Assembly: GCA_001770175.1 (NCBI GenBank)
Contig: MEQK01000037.1
Location: 23,305 to 56,448, forward strand
Length of the DNA stretch: 33,144 bases
Direction of reading: 5' to 3'
Source of the DNA: Bdellovibrionales bacterium RIFOXYD1_FULL_55_31
GTDB taxonomy: Bacteria > Bdellovibrionota > UBA1018
Below the pieces are notes generated by a model, which saw nothing but the letters and a program-made list of their open reading frames with translations, searched no databases and was not told the DNA's origin. The number at the start of each line of letters is the position of its first letter. Position 1 is the stretch's first letter. Positions 23,244 through 30,895 of the stretch are shown here, one piece after another. The position numbers were made by a program, and so were the translations under genes.

Positions 23244-23589
23244 AGCGATAGCCTCGCTGGAGCCCGGGAATGGGGACCGCGATCTTGGATATGCTCACTT
23301 CCCAGAGGACCCCAGGAACGTCGAAATGACCTTTTAAGGCTCGGATCAGGGCCCCAGAAAGCCCTTCGACGGTTGCATAAGGTTTTTCCGAAGCGGTGTT
23401 CCGGACTACAGAGCAGATTGCGTTTACGTCGATTGTGTCATTCAGGTGATCGGTTGCTGCCGCTTTGAAGCCGTCACGCTTTTCTGCCCTGATTGTGATT
23501 TCGACGGGCTGAAAACGGGAGCGTTCAGCTTCTGAACAGCCGATCCTCAATTCAAGGCGGAATTCGGGAATCTCGATGCGGGATGCCAT
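23227..23589 (-). CDS. folB: Dihydroneopterin aldolase (FolB)
   Basis: A 120-residue tunnelling-fold enzyme that cleaves dihydroneopterin to the HPPK substrate. Seen are the N-terminal strand IEIPEFRLELRIGCSEAERS with the catalytic-type Glu, the QPVEITI strand, DHLNDTIDVNAICSVVRN, the substrate-binding Glu in TVEGLSGALI, and the C-terminal Lys in SISKIAVPIPG. The usual KP pair is KI here, a mild departure. It heads the operon folB-folKP-folC and beyond; its ATG lacks a strong ribosome site. FolB and its paralogue FolX are hard to tell apart by sequence, but gene context supports FolB. Confidence 0.85.
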   Translation of the reverse strand: MASRIEIPEFRLELRIGCSEAERSRFQPVEITIRAEKRDGFKAAATDHLNDTIDVNAICSVVRNTASEKPYATVEGLSGALIRALKGHFDVPGVLWEVSISKIAVPIPGLQRGYRYVESE

Positions 23590-23685
23590 GAATTCGGAAT
23601 CTAGTGAAGGGGGAGTGATAAATCCAATAAAAAGAACGCGAACGGACGGCTCTGCCTAATTGAAGGTGGCTTGAGTTTGTCTGCT

Positions 23686-23884
23686 GTCGTCAAAGTTGCG
23701 ATTTATTTGCCACATGGAGATGCAAAATTGCGACTGATTGCGAGATTCTAGACAATAAACCAGGGGCTACTTGCGACTTGTGGACAAGGTAGAGCAGGGC
23801 CTCTCAATTTATTCCAGCCCTGGGAGGCCCGTCTCTGCCTCTTGGATTTCCGAATGAGCGCAAACAAATCGCAATTTTGACGAC
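23686..23884. repeat. Inverted-repeat-bounded element of about 200 bases (MITE-like)
   Basis: Bounded by 24-base inverted arms at 23686-23709 and 23861-23884 that differ at only two positions; the outer ends read GTCGTCAAA and TTTGACGAC. The ~150-base interior codes for nothing visible but carries further TTGCGA copies (23728, 23738, 23771, besides 23696 in the left arm) and a nested hairpin. No clear target-site duplication is seen. It may be a non-autonomous mobile element or a structured RNA. It sits in the largest gene-free gap (23590-23978). Confidence 0.65.
23791..23836. other. Nested hairpin inside the inverted-repeat element
   Basis: AGAGCAGGGCCTC (23791-23803) pairs with GAGGCCCGTCTCT (23824-23836) with two mismatches around a 20-base loop; the GGGCCTC/GAGGCCC core is perfect. 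Confidence 0.6.
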
Positions 23885-23955
23885 GAGAGTCCGGATATGT
23901 CTCCTTCCTCAGCCCAGCCTTCTTGGGCTTCTAAGAACGTGACTTGCCCTTATTG

Positions 23956-23971
23956 TTATACACGTGTATAA
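23956..23971. promoter_or_regulatory. TetR operator, 16-base perfect palindrome
   Basis: TTATACACGTGTATAA reads the same on both strands and ends seven bases before the tetR ATG. It overlaps a possible promoter (TTGCCC at 23944-23949 and TATAAG at 23967-23972, 17-base spacing). Position and symmetry fit autoregulation of the efflux operon. Confidence 0.7.
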
Positions 23972-23978
23972 GAAGGGT

Positions 23979-24590
23979 ATGGCTCGTCGACCAGGAAACG
24001 CTGACCGCCGGTTGATCGCTGCGGCCAAGGAAATCGTCATTGTCCAGGGGTGCTCGGGACTTCGAGTGCGCGATGTCGCGCGCCGAGCCGGAGTCAACCT
24101 GGGAATGTTCCACTATCATTTTCAGAACAAAAAGCGATTTACCCGTGTTCTTTTGACGGAATTTTACGAAGGTTTTTTTAAAAAATTTAGTGTTGCCTCC
24201 CGAGAAGGTCCGGATGCCATCACGCAACTCAGGAATGCCCTGCTCGCGATGGCAAGATTCATTCACTCTGAACGGCACCTCATTGCGGCTATTCTCAAAG
24301 ATGTATTGAACGGGGATCCTGAGGTCACGCGGTTCGTTCGAGCCAATCTCCCCCGACATGCGGGGGTGATTCACGAACTTCTGCTCAAGTCCCAGCGGGA
24401 GGGGAGCTTGAAACAAATGCCGCTGATGCATGCGATGGCTTTCGTTTTGACAGCAGTGAATGCGCCGACCCTGATCGGAGGGGTCATCGAGAAAGTGGGA
24501 CCTGCGGATTTTCCCGAGCTGGACCTTTTTGTATCGGACGAAGCCATTGTCCAACGGATTGAACTCGCGGTGAAAGGATTGGAACCATGA
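23979..24590 (+). CDS. TetR-family repressor of the ABC efflux operon
   Basis: A 203-residue regulator. The N-terminal helix-turn-helix is RRLIAAAKEIVIVQGCSGLR followed by VRDVARRAGVNLGMFHYHFQNKKRF, a standard TetR pattern. The C-terminal ligand domain has no recognisable subfamily mark. ATG 23979 is chosen because an AGAAGGG ribosome site precedes it; the GTG at 23964 would place the operator palindrome inside the coding region. It is first in the operon, and its stop overlaps the TolC start by ATGA, so pump genes are co-expressed with their regulator. The inducer is unknown; related YbhR-type operons respond to drugs or cations. Confidence 0.9.
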   Translation: MARRPGNADRRLIAAAKEIVIVQGCSGLRVRDVARRAGVNLGMFHYHFQNKKRFTRVLLTEFYEGFFKKFSVASREGPDAITQLRNALLAMARFIHSERHLIAAILKDVLNGDPEVTRFVRANLPRHAGVIHELLLKSQREGSLKQMPLMHAMAFVLTAVNAPTLIGGVIEKVGPADFPELDLFVSDEAIVQRIELAVKGLEP

Positions 24591-25933
24591 AGCTGTTCTT
24601 CGCTGTTTGGGCACTTTTTCTAACACAAGCGGCCCATGCGCGTCCGGAAGTTCTCGAACTCGGCTTTCGCGAAGCCGAACAACAGGCGCTTGCCTCCTCG
24701 AACCGCCTGAAGGCGGCACTTTCGGACGCGAACGCCGCCAGGGAACAAGCCGACGCCCAATATGCGGCTCTTTTTCCGCGGGTCTCGCTTGACGGCAATT
24801 ACAGATACATCAGCGAGGTGCCGAGGCTGGCGGTTTCGCCAGCGTTTCCGCCGATTCAGTTCGGAGCCCATTCCAACTACAGCATCGGTCCGGCGCTGAA
24901 TTATACGCTCTGGGATACGGGCACCGCGCGTAAATCATATCGTGGAGCTCTGAAACTCGCCGAAGCACGGGATGAGGACCGGAAGAATACGCAGCTTCAG
25001 CTTCTTTTTTCCGTCCGATCCTCTTACGTTCGGGTCCTTCTTGCACTTGAAGAGCTCAGGCTCGTCAACGATACGCTGCGGCTCGCCCGAGCGCAGAACC
25101 GCGACGTGACGAGCAGATACCAGGCTGGAGCCGCAACGCGACTTGATCTTGTAACTTCAGGAAGGCAGACTCTGAACTACGAATTGCAGTTCGCTCAACG
25201 TCAGGCTGCGCTGGCCACGAACCTCAAGGACCTGCTTGCTCTCGTTTCAGCGACTGGAGCATTCGATATTGACCGGATCGACAGGCCCGGACCGCCGAAC
25301 GTCGAGAATGTTTCCCTCGTGTTGAAGTTCGACTCGTTTCAGAAATTGCTGGCGCAAGAGAATCGAAGTGAGCCACCTCCGCCCGACGGTTCCCAGCCAC
25401 AAATTCAGGCCCAATCGCTTCTCTCGGAGTCCCTGGAATTGGCGGCCGCAAGCCAGCGGGCCTTGCTTTATCCGACAGTTCAGCTCTCAGCCAAAGCGAC
25501 TCTGGATTATCCGAACGGGCCCATCATGGAGCGGGTTCGCCAGAACACCGTAGCGTTGACTCTCTCGATGCCGCTCTTCGAAGCAGAACGGGCCCGGCAC
25601 TTGGCCGCGGAACGCGTTAAAAGCGCGGAGGCCGCGCAGCACCGCCGGGATCAGGTCAGACTGGATATGGAACGTGACTTCACAAAAACCCGGGTGCTCC
25701 TGAACAGCCTGCGAGAACAACAAAAGCTCGCGGCTGAAGATGTGGAGAGATCAGAAGAGGCGGCACGGTTGTTTTACGACTCCTACAAGGCCGGAAAGGT
25801 GAATCTGACCGACGTTCAGAGCGCGAACGTTCAGGCGTTACAATCTAAAGTGAACGCGGCCCGGATCGATGCGCAGATTTTGGATCAGATCAACGCATTG
25901 AAAGCCCTCTCGGGAAAGGAAGTGAATCCATGA
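24587..25933 (+). CDS. TolC-family outer-membrane efflux protein (ABC partner)
   Basis: A 448-residue channel protein. The signal MKLFFAVWALFLTQAAHA is followed by two OEP repeats with long helices: FREAEQQALASSNRLKAALS and RLARAQNRDVTSRYQAGAAT in the first half, ERSEEAARLFYDSYKAGKVN and LTDVQSANVQALQSKVNAAR in the second. Strand segments GNYRYISEVP and SIGPALNYTLWD fit the barrel portion. It overlaps both neighbours by ATGA. It supplies the outer-membrane duct for the YbhGFSR-like ABC exporter encoded downstream. It is clearly different in sequence from the TolC linked to the RND pump. Confidence 0.9.
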   Translation: MKLFFAVWALFLTQAAHARPEVLELGFREAEQQALASSNRLKAALSDANAAREQADAQYAALFPRVSLDGNYRYISEVPRLAVSPAFPPIQFGAHSNYSIGPALNYTLWDTGTARKSYRGALKLAEARDEDRKNTQLQLLFSVRSSYVRVLLALEELRLVNDTLRLARAQNRDVTSRYQAGAATRLDLVTSGRQTLNYELQFAQRQAALATNLKDLLALVSATGAFDIDRIDRPGPPNVENVSLVLKFDSFQKLLAQENRSEPPPPDGSQPQIQAQSLLSESLELAAASQRALLYPTVQLSAKATLDYPNGPIMERVRQNTVALTLSMPLFEAERARHLAAERVKSAEAAQHRRDQVRLDMERDFTKTRVLLNSLREQQKLAAEDVERSEEAARLFYDSYKAGKVNLTDVQSANVQALQSKVNAARIDAQILDQINALKALSGKEVNP

Positions 25934-26664
25934 AAAAGCGGGTTTTGATCGGAGTAGCAGTCGTCGTAATAATCCTTGCGCTCGTGAAGACGGTTTTTTT
26001 CCGGAGGGAGTTTCTATTCGCCGGAACATTGGAGGCAACGAGGGTCGATCTCTCTGCCCGCCTCGCTTCGACCATCGCTTCGGTCAAGGTTCATGAAGGG
26101 GAACATGTCTCGGCAGGGCAGGAACTCCTGTCGCTTGACTGCGAGGACGTCAAAATCGCGGCCGAGCTTGCAAAAGAAAACTTCGTACGCAACTCCCGCC
26201 TCTTCAAGGCGGGAACCGTATCGCAAGAGATAATGGATCAGGTTAAAAACAAGAAGCAGGACGCTGACATTCGGCTGAACTGGTGCGTTGTCCGATCGCC
26301 GATTTCCGGAACGGTGCTTAGCCGTTACCGTGAGCCCGGCGAGTGGGTTAATCCCGGGACCAAGCTCCTCAGTCTGGCGGACATTCGGGATATTTGGGCC
26401 TACATTTACGTGCCTCAAACCGAAATCGCCAAACTGAAACCAGGTATGACGCTCAAAGGATACCTTCCGGAATCGGATAATCGGGAGTTTGAGGGCAAGA
26501 TCATAAAAATAAATGAAGAGGCCGAATTCACGCCCAAGAACGTTCAGACGAGAGCTGAACGCACTCGACTCGTATTCGGCGTAAAGGTGAGCTTCCGGGA
26601 ATCCAATGCCGAGGAAATTCTCAAGCCCGGAATGACAATCGAAATCAAGCTGCCGGAAAACTGA
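25930..26664 (+). CDS. HlyD-type periplasmic adaptor (YbhG-like)
   Basis: A 244-residue membrane-fusion protein. An N-terminal anchor (RVLIGVAVVVIILALVKTVFF) precedes a lipoyl half-motif, TIASVKVHEGEHVSAGQELL. A very short helical hairpin (AAELAKENFVRNSRLFKAGT...QEIMDQVKNKKQ) precedes the second half, CVVRSPISGTVLSRYREPGE. It then has the beta-barrel domain IWAYIYVPQTEIAKLKPGM. It bridges the ABC permeases to TolC. It is shorter than E. coli YbhG (~330 aa) because the coiled coil is reduced, so contact with TolC may differ. Start overlaps the TolC stop by ATGA; the ATPase gene begins two bases after its stop. Confidence 0.9.
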   Translation: MKKRVLIGVAVVVIILALVKTVFFRREFLFAGTLEATRVDLSARLASTIASVKVHEGEHVSAGQELLSLDCEDVKIAAELAKENFVRNSRLFKAGTVSQEIMDQVKNKKQDADIRLNWCVVRSPISGTVLSRYREPGEWVNPGTKLLSLADIRDIWAYIYVPQTEIAKLKPGMTLKGYLPESDNREFEGKIIKINEEAEFTPKNVQTRAERTRLVFGVKVSFRESNAEEILKPGMTIEIKLPEN

Positions 26665-26666
26665 CG

Positions 26667-27395
26667 ATGGAGTCAATTTCGATCACCGCTCGGGGACTTC
26701 GACGAAGCTTCGGTCAGACCGTAGCTCTTAAGGACGTCGACCTGTCTTTTACGGCCGGACATATGCACGGAGTGATCGGTCCGGAAGGAGCGGGCAAAAC
26801 GACTTTAATGCGACTTCTTCTCGGCTTGCTCAAACCGGGCGCCGGGACCGTCGAGTTCAGTCAGGCTGGAAAGCCGGTGGACTTTGATATCGTCCGTCCG
26901 TCGATCGCGTACATGCCACAGCAGCAGAGTCTCTATCCCGATCTTTCCGTTGGCGAGCATCTCGATTTTTTCAAGGAACTCTACGGCATTGAACGGAAGG
27001 CGTACGAGGTAAAACGCGATGAACTGCTCGAAATCACCCGGCTCGGGAGTTTTGTTTCAAGGCCCGCGGGACAGCTTTCAGGCGGAATGTACAAAAAGCT
27101 CGGGCTCATGTGCGCGCTACTCAGGTCTCCGCGCGCGATGCTGCTGGACGAGCCCACGAACGGCGTCGATCCGATCAGTCGCAGGGAATTCTGGGAGCTT
27201 CTCTATCGACTCTCCGATCAGAATATCCTGATCATCGTCACGACGGCATACATGGATGAGGCCGAACGCTGCGGAATGGTCCATTTGCTCGAGCAGGGCG
27301 AGCTTGTCGCGGAAGGCCGGCCTCGCGAGCTGTTGATGAAGGAAAACGTGCGGACCTTCGACGAATTATTCCTTCGCCGAGGTGGGCATGGCTGA
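26667..27395 (+). CDS. ABC transporter ATPase (YbhF first half, degenerate site)
   Basis: A 242-residue nucleotide-binding protein. Walker A is GPEGAGKTT (38-46), signature LSGGM (137-141), and Walker B AMLLDEPTNGVDP. The switch (H-loop) histidine is replaced by Ala in VTTAYMDEAERC, so one ATP site is likely of low activity. In E. coli the equivalent YbhF has two ATPase domains in one chain; here they are separate genes, and this one matches the first domain. It overlaps the next ATPase gene by 8 bases. The two products probably form a heterodimer with the two permeases. Confidence 0.9.
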   Translation: MESISITARGLRRSFGQTVALKDVDLSFTAGHMHGVIGPEGAGKTTLMRLLLGLLKPGAGTVEFSQAGKPVDFDIVRPSIAYMPQQQSLYPDLSVGEHLDFFKELYGIERKAYEVKRDELLEITRLGSFVSRPAGQLSGGMYKKLGLMCALLRSPRAMLLDEPTNGVDPISRREFWELLYRLSDQNILIIVTTAYMDEAERCGMVHLLEQGELVAEGRPRELLMKENVRTFDELFLRRGGHG

Positions 27396-28311
27396 ACAGG
27401 CTGTCATCGTTCGCGATCTTACCGTAAGGTTCGGCGATTTTACCGCGGTCGATCGAATATCCTTTGAGGTCGGACGAGGGGAGATCTTCGGCTTTCTTGG
27501 CGCGAACGGAGCTGGAAAGACGACAACAATTCGCGTTCTCTGCGGGCTTCTCTTGCCGAGCGAGGGCTTCGTCAGGGTAGCTGGGACGGGGTTTGAACAG
27601 GGAGATCGGGCCATCAAGACGAAAGTCGGTTACATGTCCCAAAAGTTCACGCTGTACAACGACCTCACGGTTGAAGAGAACCTGAGCTTCATCGCAAGCC
27701 TCCGCAAGCTTGGTTCGAACTTTTACGTCGAAAGGCGCAAGGAGCTTCTTGAGTTCATTTCCTTCGATCGGTCGCTTGGGACCCCGGTTCGGGATCTTCC
27801 GGGCGGAACGAAGCAGCAGGTATCGCTTGCCGCGGCCCTATTGCATGATCCTGAAGTCGTGTTCCTGGATGAGCCAACGGCCGGCGTGACCCCCGCTTCC
27901 CGAAATCTGTTCTGGAAGCTGATCCGAAAACTGGCGGCTTCCGGGAAAACGGTTTTCGTTACCACCCACTACATGGATGAAGCCGAGCAGTGCGGACGGA
28001 TCGCATTGATGAGAGAGGGCAGGATAATCGCCCTCGACACGCCAGAGGATTTAAAACGCTCGGTTTTTCCGGGAGCTGTTTTCGAGTTTGATCCAAAAAC
28101 CCCACTCAGTTTCGCAGAGGTCGCCGCAATCGAGCATCTTGACCTCTTCACGTTCTTCGAGCCGTACGGATTGCGTTTTCACGCGGCGATTCGGGACGGC
28201 GAGGATTGGAACCGGGCGCGCCCGGAATTGGAATGCAAATTTAATATCCGGCGAATCAAGCCCTCGCTCGAGGATGTCTTCATCAAGACCGTGGAAGGGA
28301 AGAAGCGATGA
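27388..28311 (+). CDS. ABC transporter ATPase (YbhF second half)
   Basis: A 307-residue ATPase. Walker A is GANGAGKTT (38-46). The signature is altered to LPGGT (137-141). Walker B is VVFLDEPTAGVTP, with Thr in place of the D-loop Asp. The H-loop is intact in VTTHYMDEAEQC. A C-terminal extension of ~80 residues (from about 225) is common in drug-export ATPases of this group. ATG 27388 is chosen because GAGG lies five bases upstream; a GTG at 27382 adds two residues. It pairs with the preceding degenerate ATPase so that each composite site differs. The stop overlaps the permease start by ATGA. Confidence 0.9.
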   Translation: MAEQAVIVRDLTVRFGDFTAVDRISFEVGRGEIFGFLGANGAGKTTTIRVLCGLLLPSEGFVRVAGTGFEQGDRAIKTKVGYMSQKFTLYNDLTVEENLSFIASLRKLGSNFYVERRKELLEFISFDRSLGTPVRDLPGGTKQQVSLAAALLHDPEVVFLDEPTAGVTPASRNLFWKLIRKLAASGKTVFVTTHYMDEAEQCGRIALMREGRIIALDTPEDLKRSVFPGAVFEFDPKTPLSFAEVAAIEHLDLFTFFEPYGLRFHAAIRDGEDWNRARPELECKFNIRRIKPSLEDVFIKTVEGKKR

Positions 28312-29399
28312 AATTATTTTGGGGCCGGGCGGGAGCGGTCGCCAGAAAGGAAGTGTTCCACATTCTTCGTGACCCTTTCGCGCTCGCGGCGGCTCTCGGG
28401 CTTCCTGTGCTCATGGTCATCATCTTCGGGATTTCTATTGAGTTCAACATGAAGGACATTCCGCTGGCCGTGAACGATGCCGATCAGACGAGAAGTTCCC
28501 GCATGTTGCTCGATCGTTTCGCGAGTTCCGGGTACTTCGGCATTCGTCGCGTTGTTTCGCCTCATCAGGCGGTCGCCGAACTAACCGATCAGAAAGCCCG
28601 CGCGGCGCTGGTCATTCCGCCTGACTTCGAAAGTGACCTCATTTCGGGACGTCAGGGGCAGCTTCAGCTTCTGATCGACGGCTCGGACAATTCAACGGTC
28701 GGTCCCGTCTCAAATTACGTGAATCGAATCGTCGGCGCCGGAGCACCAGCGCTTTATGATCTTCGCACGCGATACCTTTTCAATCCGGAGCTCGACAGCC
28801 GGTGGTTCGTGATTCCGGGGCTGACGGTCGTGATTATGGCGATTCTGTCGATTTTGCTGACGGCACTGACGATCGCCCGGGAATGGGAAAACGGCTCAAT
28901 GGAGCTTCTTCTTTCGACCCCGGTCCGACCGGTTGAGCTCATCGTCGGGAAGCTCGCGCCTTACGGGGTTCTCGGCATCATCGCGATCGCTTTCGTCTAC
29001 GTCATTGCCCGTGCCGTATTTCAGATCCCCTTTGTGGGTAATCTCGCGGTTTTCGGTCTTGGCAGTCTCCTTTTCCTGATCACCTATCTCGCGCAGGGGC
29101 TTTTGATTTCCGTGGTGGCGAGAAATCAGCAGGTCGCGATGCAGTTGGCGATGGTAACCGGGATGCTTCCGTCAAATCTGATTTCCGGTTTTATTTTTCC
29201 GATCGAGAGCATGCCTACCTTTTTTCAATACCTCACGATGCTGCTTCCCGCCCGCTGGTTCATGCGGATCGCGCGGGATACCTTTCTCCAGGGGTCCGGC
29301 CTCATCGAGTTGAAGGTGCCTTTTCTCGCGCTTACGTTTCTCTGTTTCGCGATGATTTTCCTCGCGACCCGAAAATTCAAAAGGGATCTCGAACCATGA
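28308..29399 (+). CDS. ABC-2 type permease (YbhS-like)
   Basis: A 363-residue inner-membrane protein with the ABC-2 exporter layout. The N-terminal elbow is AVARKEVFHILRDPFALAAA, with TM1 (LGLPVLMVIIFGISI). A periplasmic domain of ~150 residues follows (DADQTRSSRMLLDRFASSGY...LLIDGSDNST). Then come five TM helices including the conserved block REWENGSMELLLSTPVRPVE before LIVGKLAPYGVLG. It forms half of the membrane channel with the next gene product. Both junctions are ATGA overlaps. Substrates of related YbhFSR pumps include drugs and cations; none can be assigned here. Confidence 0.9.
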   Translation: MKLFWGRAGAVARKEVFHILRDPFALAAALGLPVLMVIIFGISIEFNMKDIPLAVNDADQTRSSRMLLDRFASSGYFGIRRVVSPHQAVAELTDQKARAALVIPPDFESDLISGRQGQLQLLIDGSDNSTVGPVSNYVNRIVGAGAPALYDLRTRYLFNPELDSRWFVIPGLTVVIMAILSILLTALTIAREWENGSMELLLSTPVRPVELIVGKLAPYGVLGIIAIAFVYVIARAVFQIPFVGNLAVFGLGSLLFLITYLAQGLLISVVARNQQVAMQLAMVTGMLPSNLISGFIFPIESMPTFFQYLTMLLPARWFMRIARDTFLQGSGLIELKVPFLALTFLCFAMIFLATRKFKRDLEP

Positions 29400-30499
29400 A
29401 TCGAACTCTCCTGGGCTTTATTCGAAAGGAACTGACTCAGACGCTCCGGGATAAACGGATGCGGGTGCTTTTGTTCGTAGTGCCAGTGATTCAGCTGACT
29501 CTTTTCGGCGTCGCACTTTCAAACGAGGTCAAGAATATCAGGCTGGTTTCCGTCTTTCCGCCGGGTGACGCCGTGATGCAAAAGATCCATGACCGGAGTA
29601 TCGCGAGCGGATGGTTTCTTCCCGTTTCGACGCAAAAAGTTTTCAGCGATCCTTTTGAGCTGATTCGAAGCGGAACGGCGGATGCCGTGCTGGTCGCGCC
29701 GCCTGGCGGGCTTACCCGGGCGCTCGGCAGGGGCGATGCGAAATTGCAGCTTCTCCTCAATGCGATGAACGTGATCGAGGCACAGGCTATGGAATCGTAC
29801 GTTTCGGCCATTGTGCAAAGGACGATTCTCGAAGATCTGAGACTCGATCCGCCCGAACCTTCGATTCAGGTGAATAGCCGGGTTCTTTTCAATCCGGGCC
29901 TGGAGACCGCGATCTTCATGGTTCCCGCAACGCTCGCGATGGTCATGATCATTACGACGATGGTGATGACGAATAACGCGATAGTTCGTGAAAAGGAAAT
30001 GGGGACCTTCGAAATGCTGATTTCAGCGCCCGTTTCCCCGGCGGAAGTGATTTACGGCAAGACGATCCCCTATGTGATCCTAGGGATGTCCAATTTTCCG
30101 TTGATCCTGGGGGTCGCCGTCTTCGTTTTCGGGGTACCGATGAGGGGCTCGCTGTTGGTTCTGGTCCTGGCGGCTTTTGCCTTTGTCTGCACGGCCGTCG
30201 CGCTCGGTACTTTGATTTCGACGTTTTGCAAGAATCAGCAGCAGGCGACCTTAGCGGCGTTTCTATTTTTATTTCCCATGATCATGTTCGGCGGCCTGTT
30301 TTTTCCGATCGAGAACATGCCCGTTTCGATTCGCTGGGTCGCATATCTGGATCCTCTTTACCACTACATTGGGCTACTTCGAAATATCATGCTGAAAGGC
30401 GGAGGACACGCCTATGTCGGGACGCACATTCTTGCTCTTGGGCTGATGGCGCTCGTCAGCGTGGTCTGGAGCTTCAGACGGTTCCGGACTACGTTATGA
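29396..30499 (+). CDS. ABC-2 type permease (YbhR-like)
   Basis: A 367-residue partner permease with the same layout: elbow FIRKELTQTLRDKRMRVLLF, TM1, and a periplasmic domain to about residue 175. The coupling block REKEMGTFEMLISAPVSPAE precedes VIYGKTIPYVILG, and the remaining TM helices include FGGLFFPIENMPVSIRW. It is the last gene of the tetR-tolC-hlyD-ATPase-ATPase-permease-permease operon. The stop overlaps by six bases the 3' end of the convergent osmC-like gene, leaving no room for an intrinsic terminator. Confidence 0.9.
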   Translation: MNRTLLGFIRKELTQTLRDKRMRVLLFVVPVIQLTLFGVALSNEVKNIRLVSVFPPGDAVMQKIHDRSIASGWFLPVSTQKVFSDPFELIRSGTADAVLVAPPGGLTRALGRGDAKLQLLLNAMNVIEAQAMESYVSAIVQRTILEDLRLDPPEPSIQVNSRVLFNPGLETAIFMVPATLAMVMIITTMVMTNNAIVREKEMGTFEMLISAPVSPAEVIYGKTIPYVILGMSNFPLILGVAVFVFGVPMRGSLLVLVLAAFAFVCTAVALGTLISTFCKNQQQATLAAFLFLFPMIMFGGLFFPIENMPVSIRWVAYLDPLYHYIGLLRNIMLKGGGHAYVGTHILALGLMALVSVVWSFRRFRTTL

Positions 30500-30895
30500 G
30501 GTCGTGTAAACGTCGAACGCGGGCGGATTTTGCAGGTGCCGCTTGACGGTGCACAGGTCAACGGCTTGAACGATGCTGTCTTTGTATTTCTCCGGGAAGT
30601 CGCTCGGGAGTCGTATTTCGAGCGAAATTTTCGTATAAAGATGCTTTTCGTCGTCGTAAGTAAAACGCTGGATCAGTTCGAGCCCGTCGGTTGAAATATT
30701 GCGTTTCTTACAGAAACTGAGCGCGAAAATCCCCGCGCACGTTCCGAGCGAGGCGAGAAATAGGTCAAAAGGCGCCGGCGCGCTGCCGTCGCCGCCGCTC
30801 GAAACCGGCTGGTCGGTCAGGACGGTGTAACCGTCGTATTCAGCGGTGACCTTTTTGTTTCCGGGGAACCGTATTCTCATTTCGTTTTCGTTCAT
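30494..30895 (-). CDS. OsmC/Ohr-family thiol peroxidase-like protein
   Basis: A 133-residue protein of the OsmC fold. It has two redox-type cysteines, in SLGTCAGIFALSFCKKR (first Cys as the peroxidatic candidate) and VDLCTVKRHLQNPP; the family uses one Cys in each position. The approach PFDLFLASLGTC is standard for the YhfA-like branch. It probably reduces organic or other peroxides. The ATG has AAAGGA seven bases upstream and lies inside the end of lgt (56-base overlap), so the two genes are translationally linked. Confidence 0.85.
   Translation of the reverse strand: MNENEMRIRFPGNKKVTAEYDGYTVLTDQPVSSGGDGSAPAPFDLFLASLGTCAGIFALSFCKKRNISTDGLELIQRFTYDDEKHLYTKISLEIRLPSDFPEKYKDSIVQAVDLCTVKRHLQNPPAFDVYTTS

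Noticed and set aside
23686-23884. CRISPR array or full insertion sequence
   Set aside because: TTGCGA copies are short and irregularly spaced, and no transposase frame or target duplication is seen.
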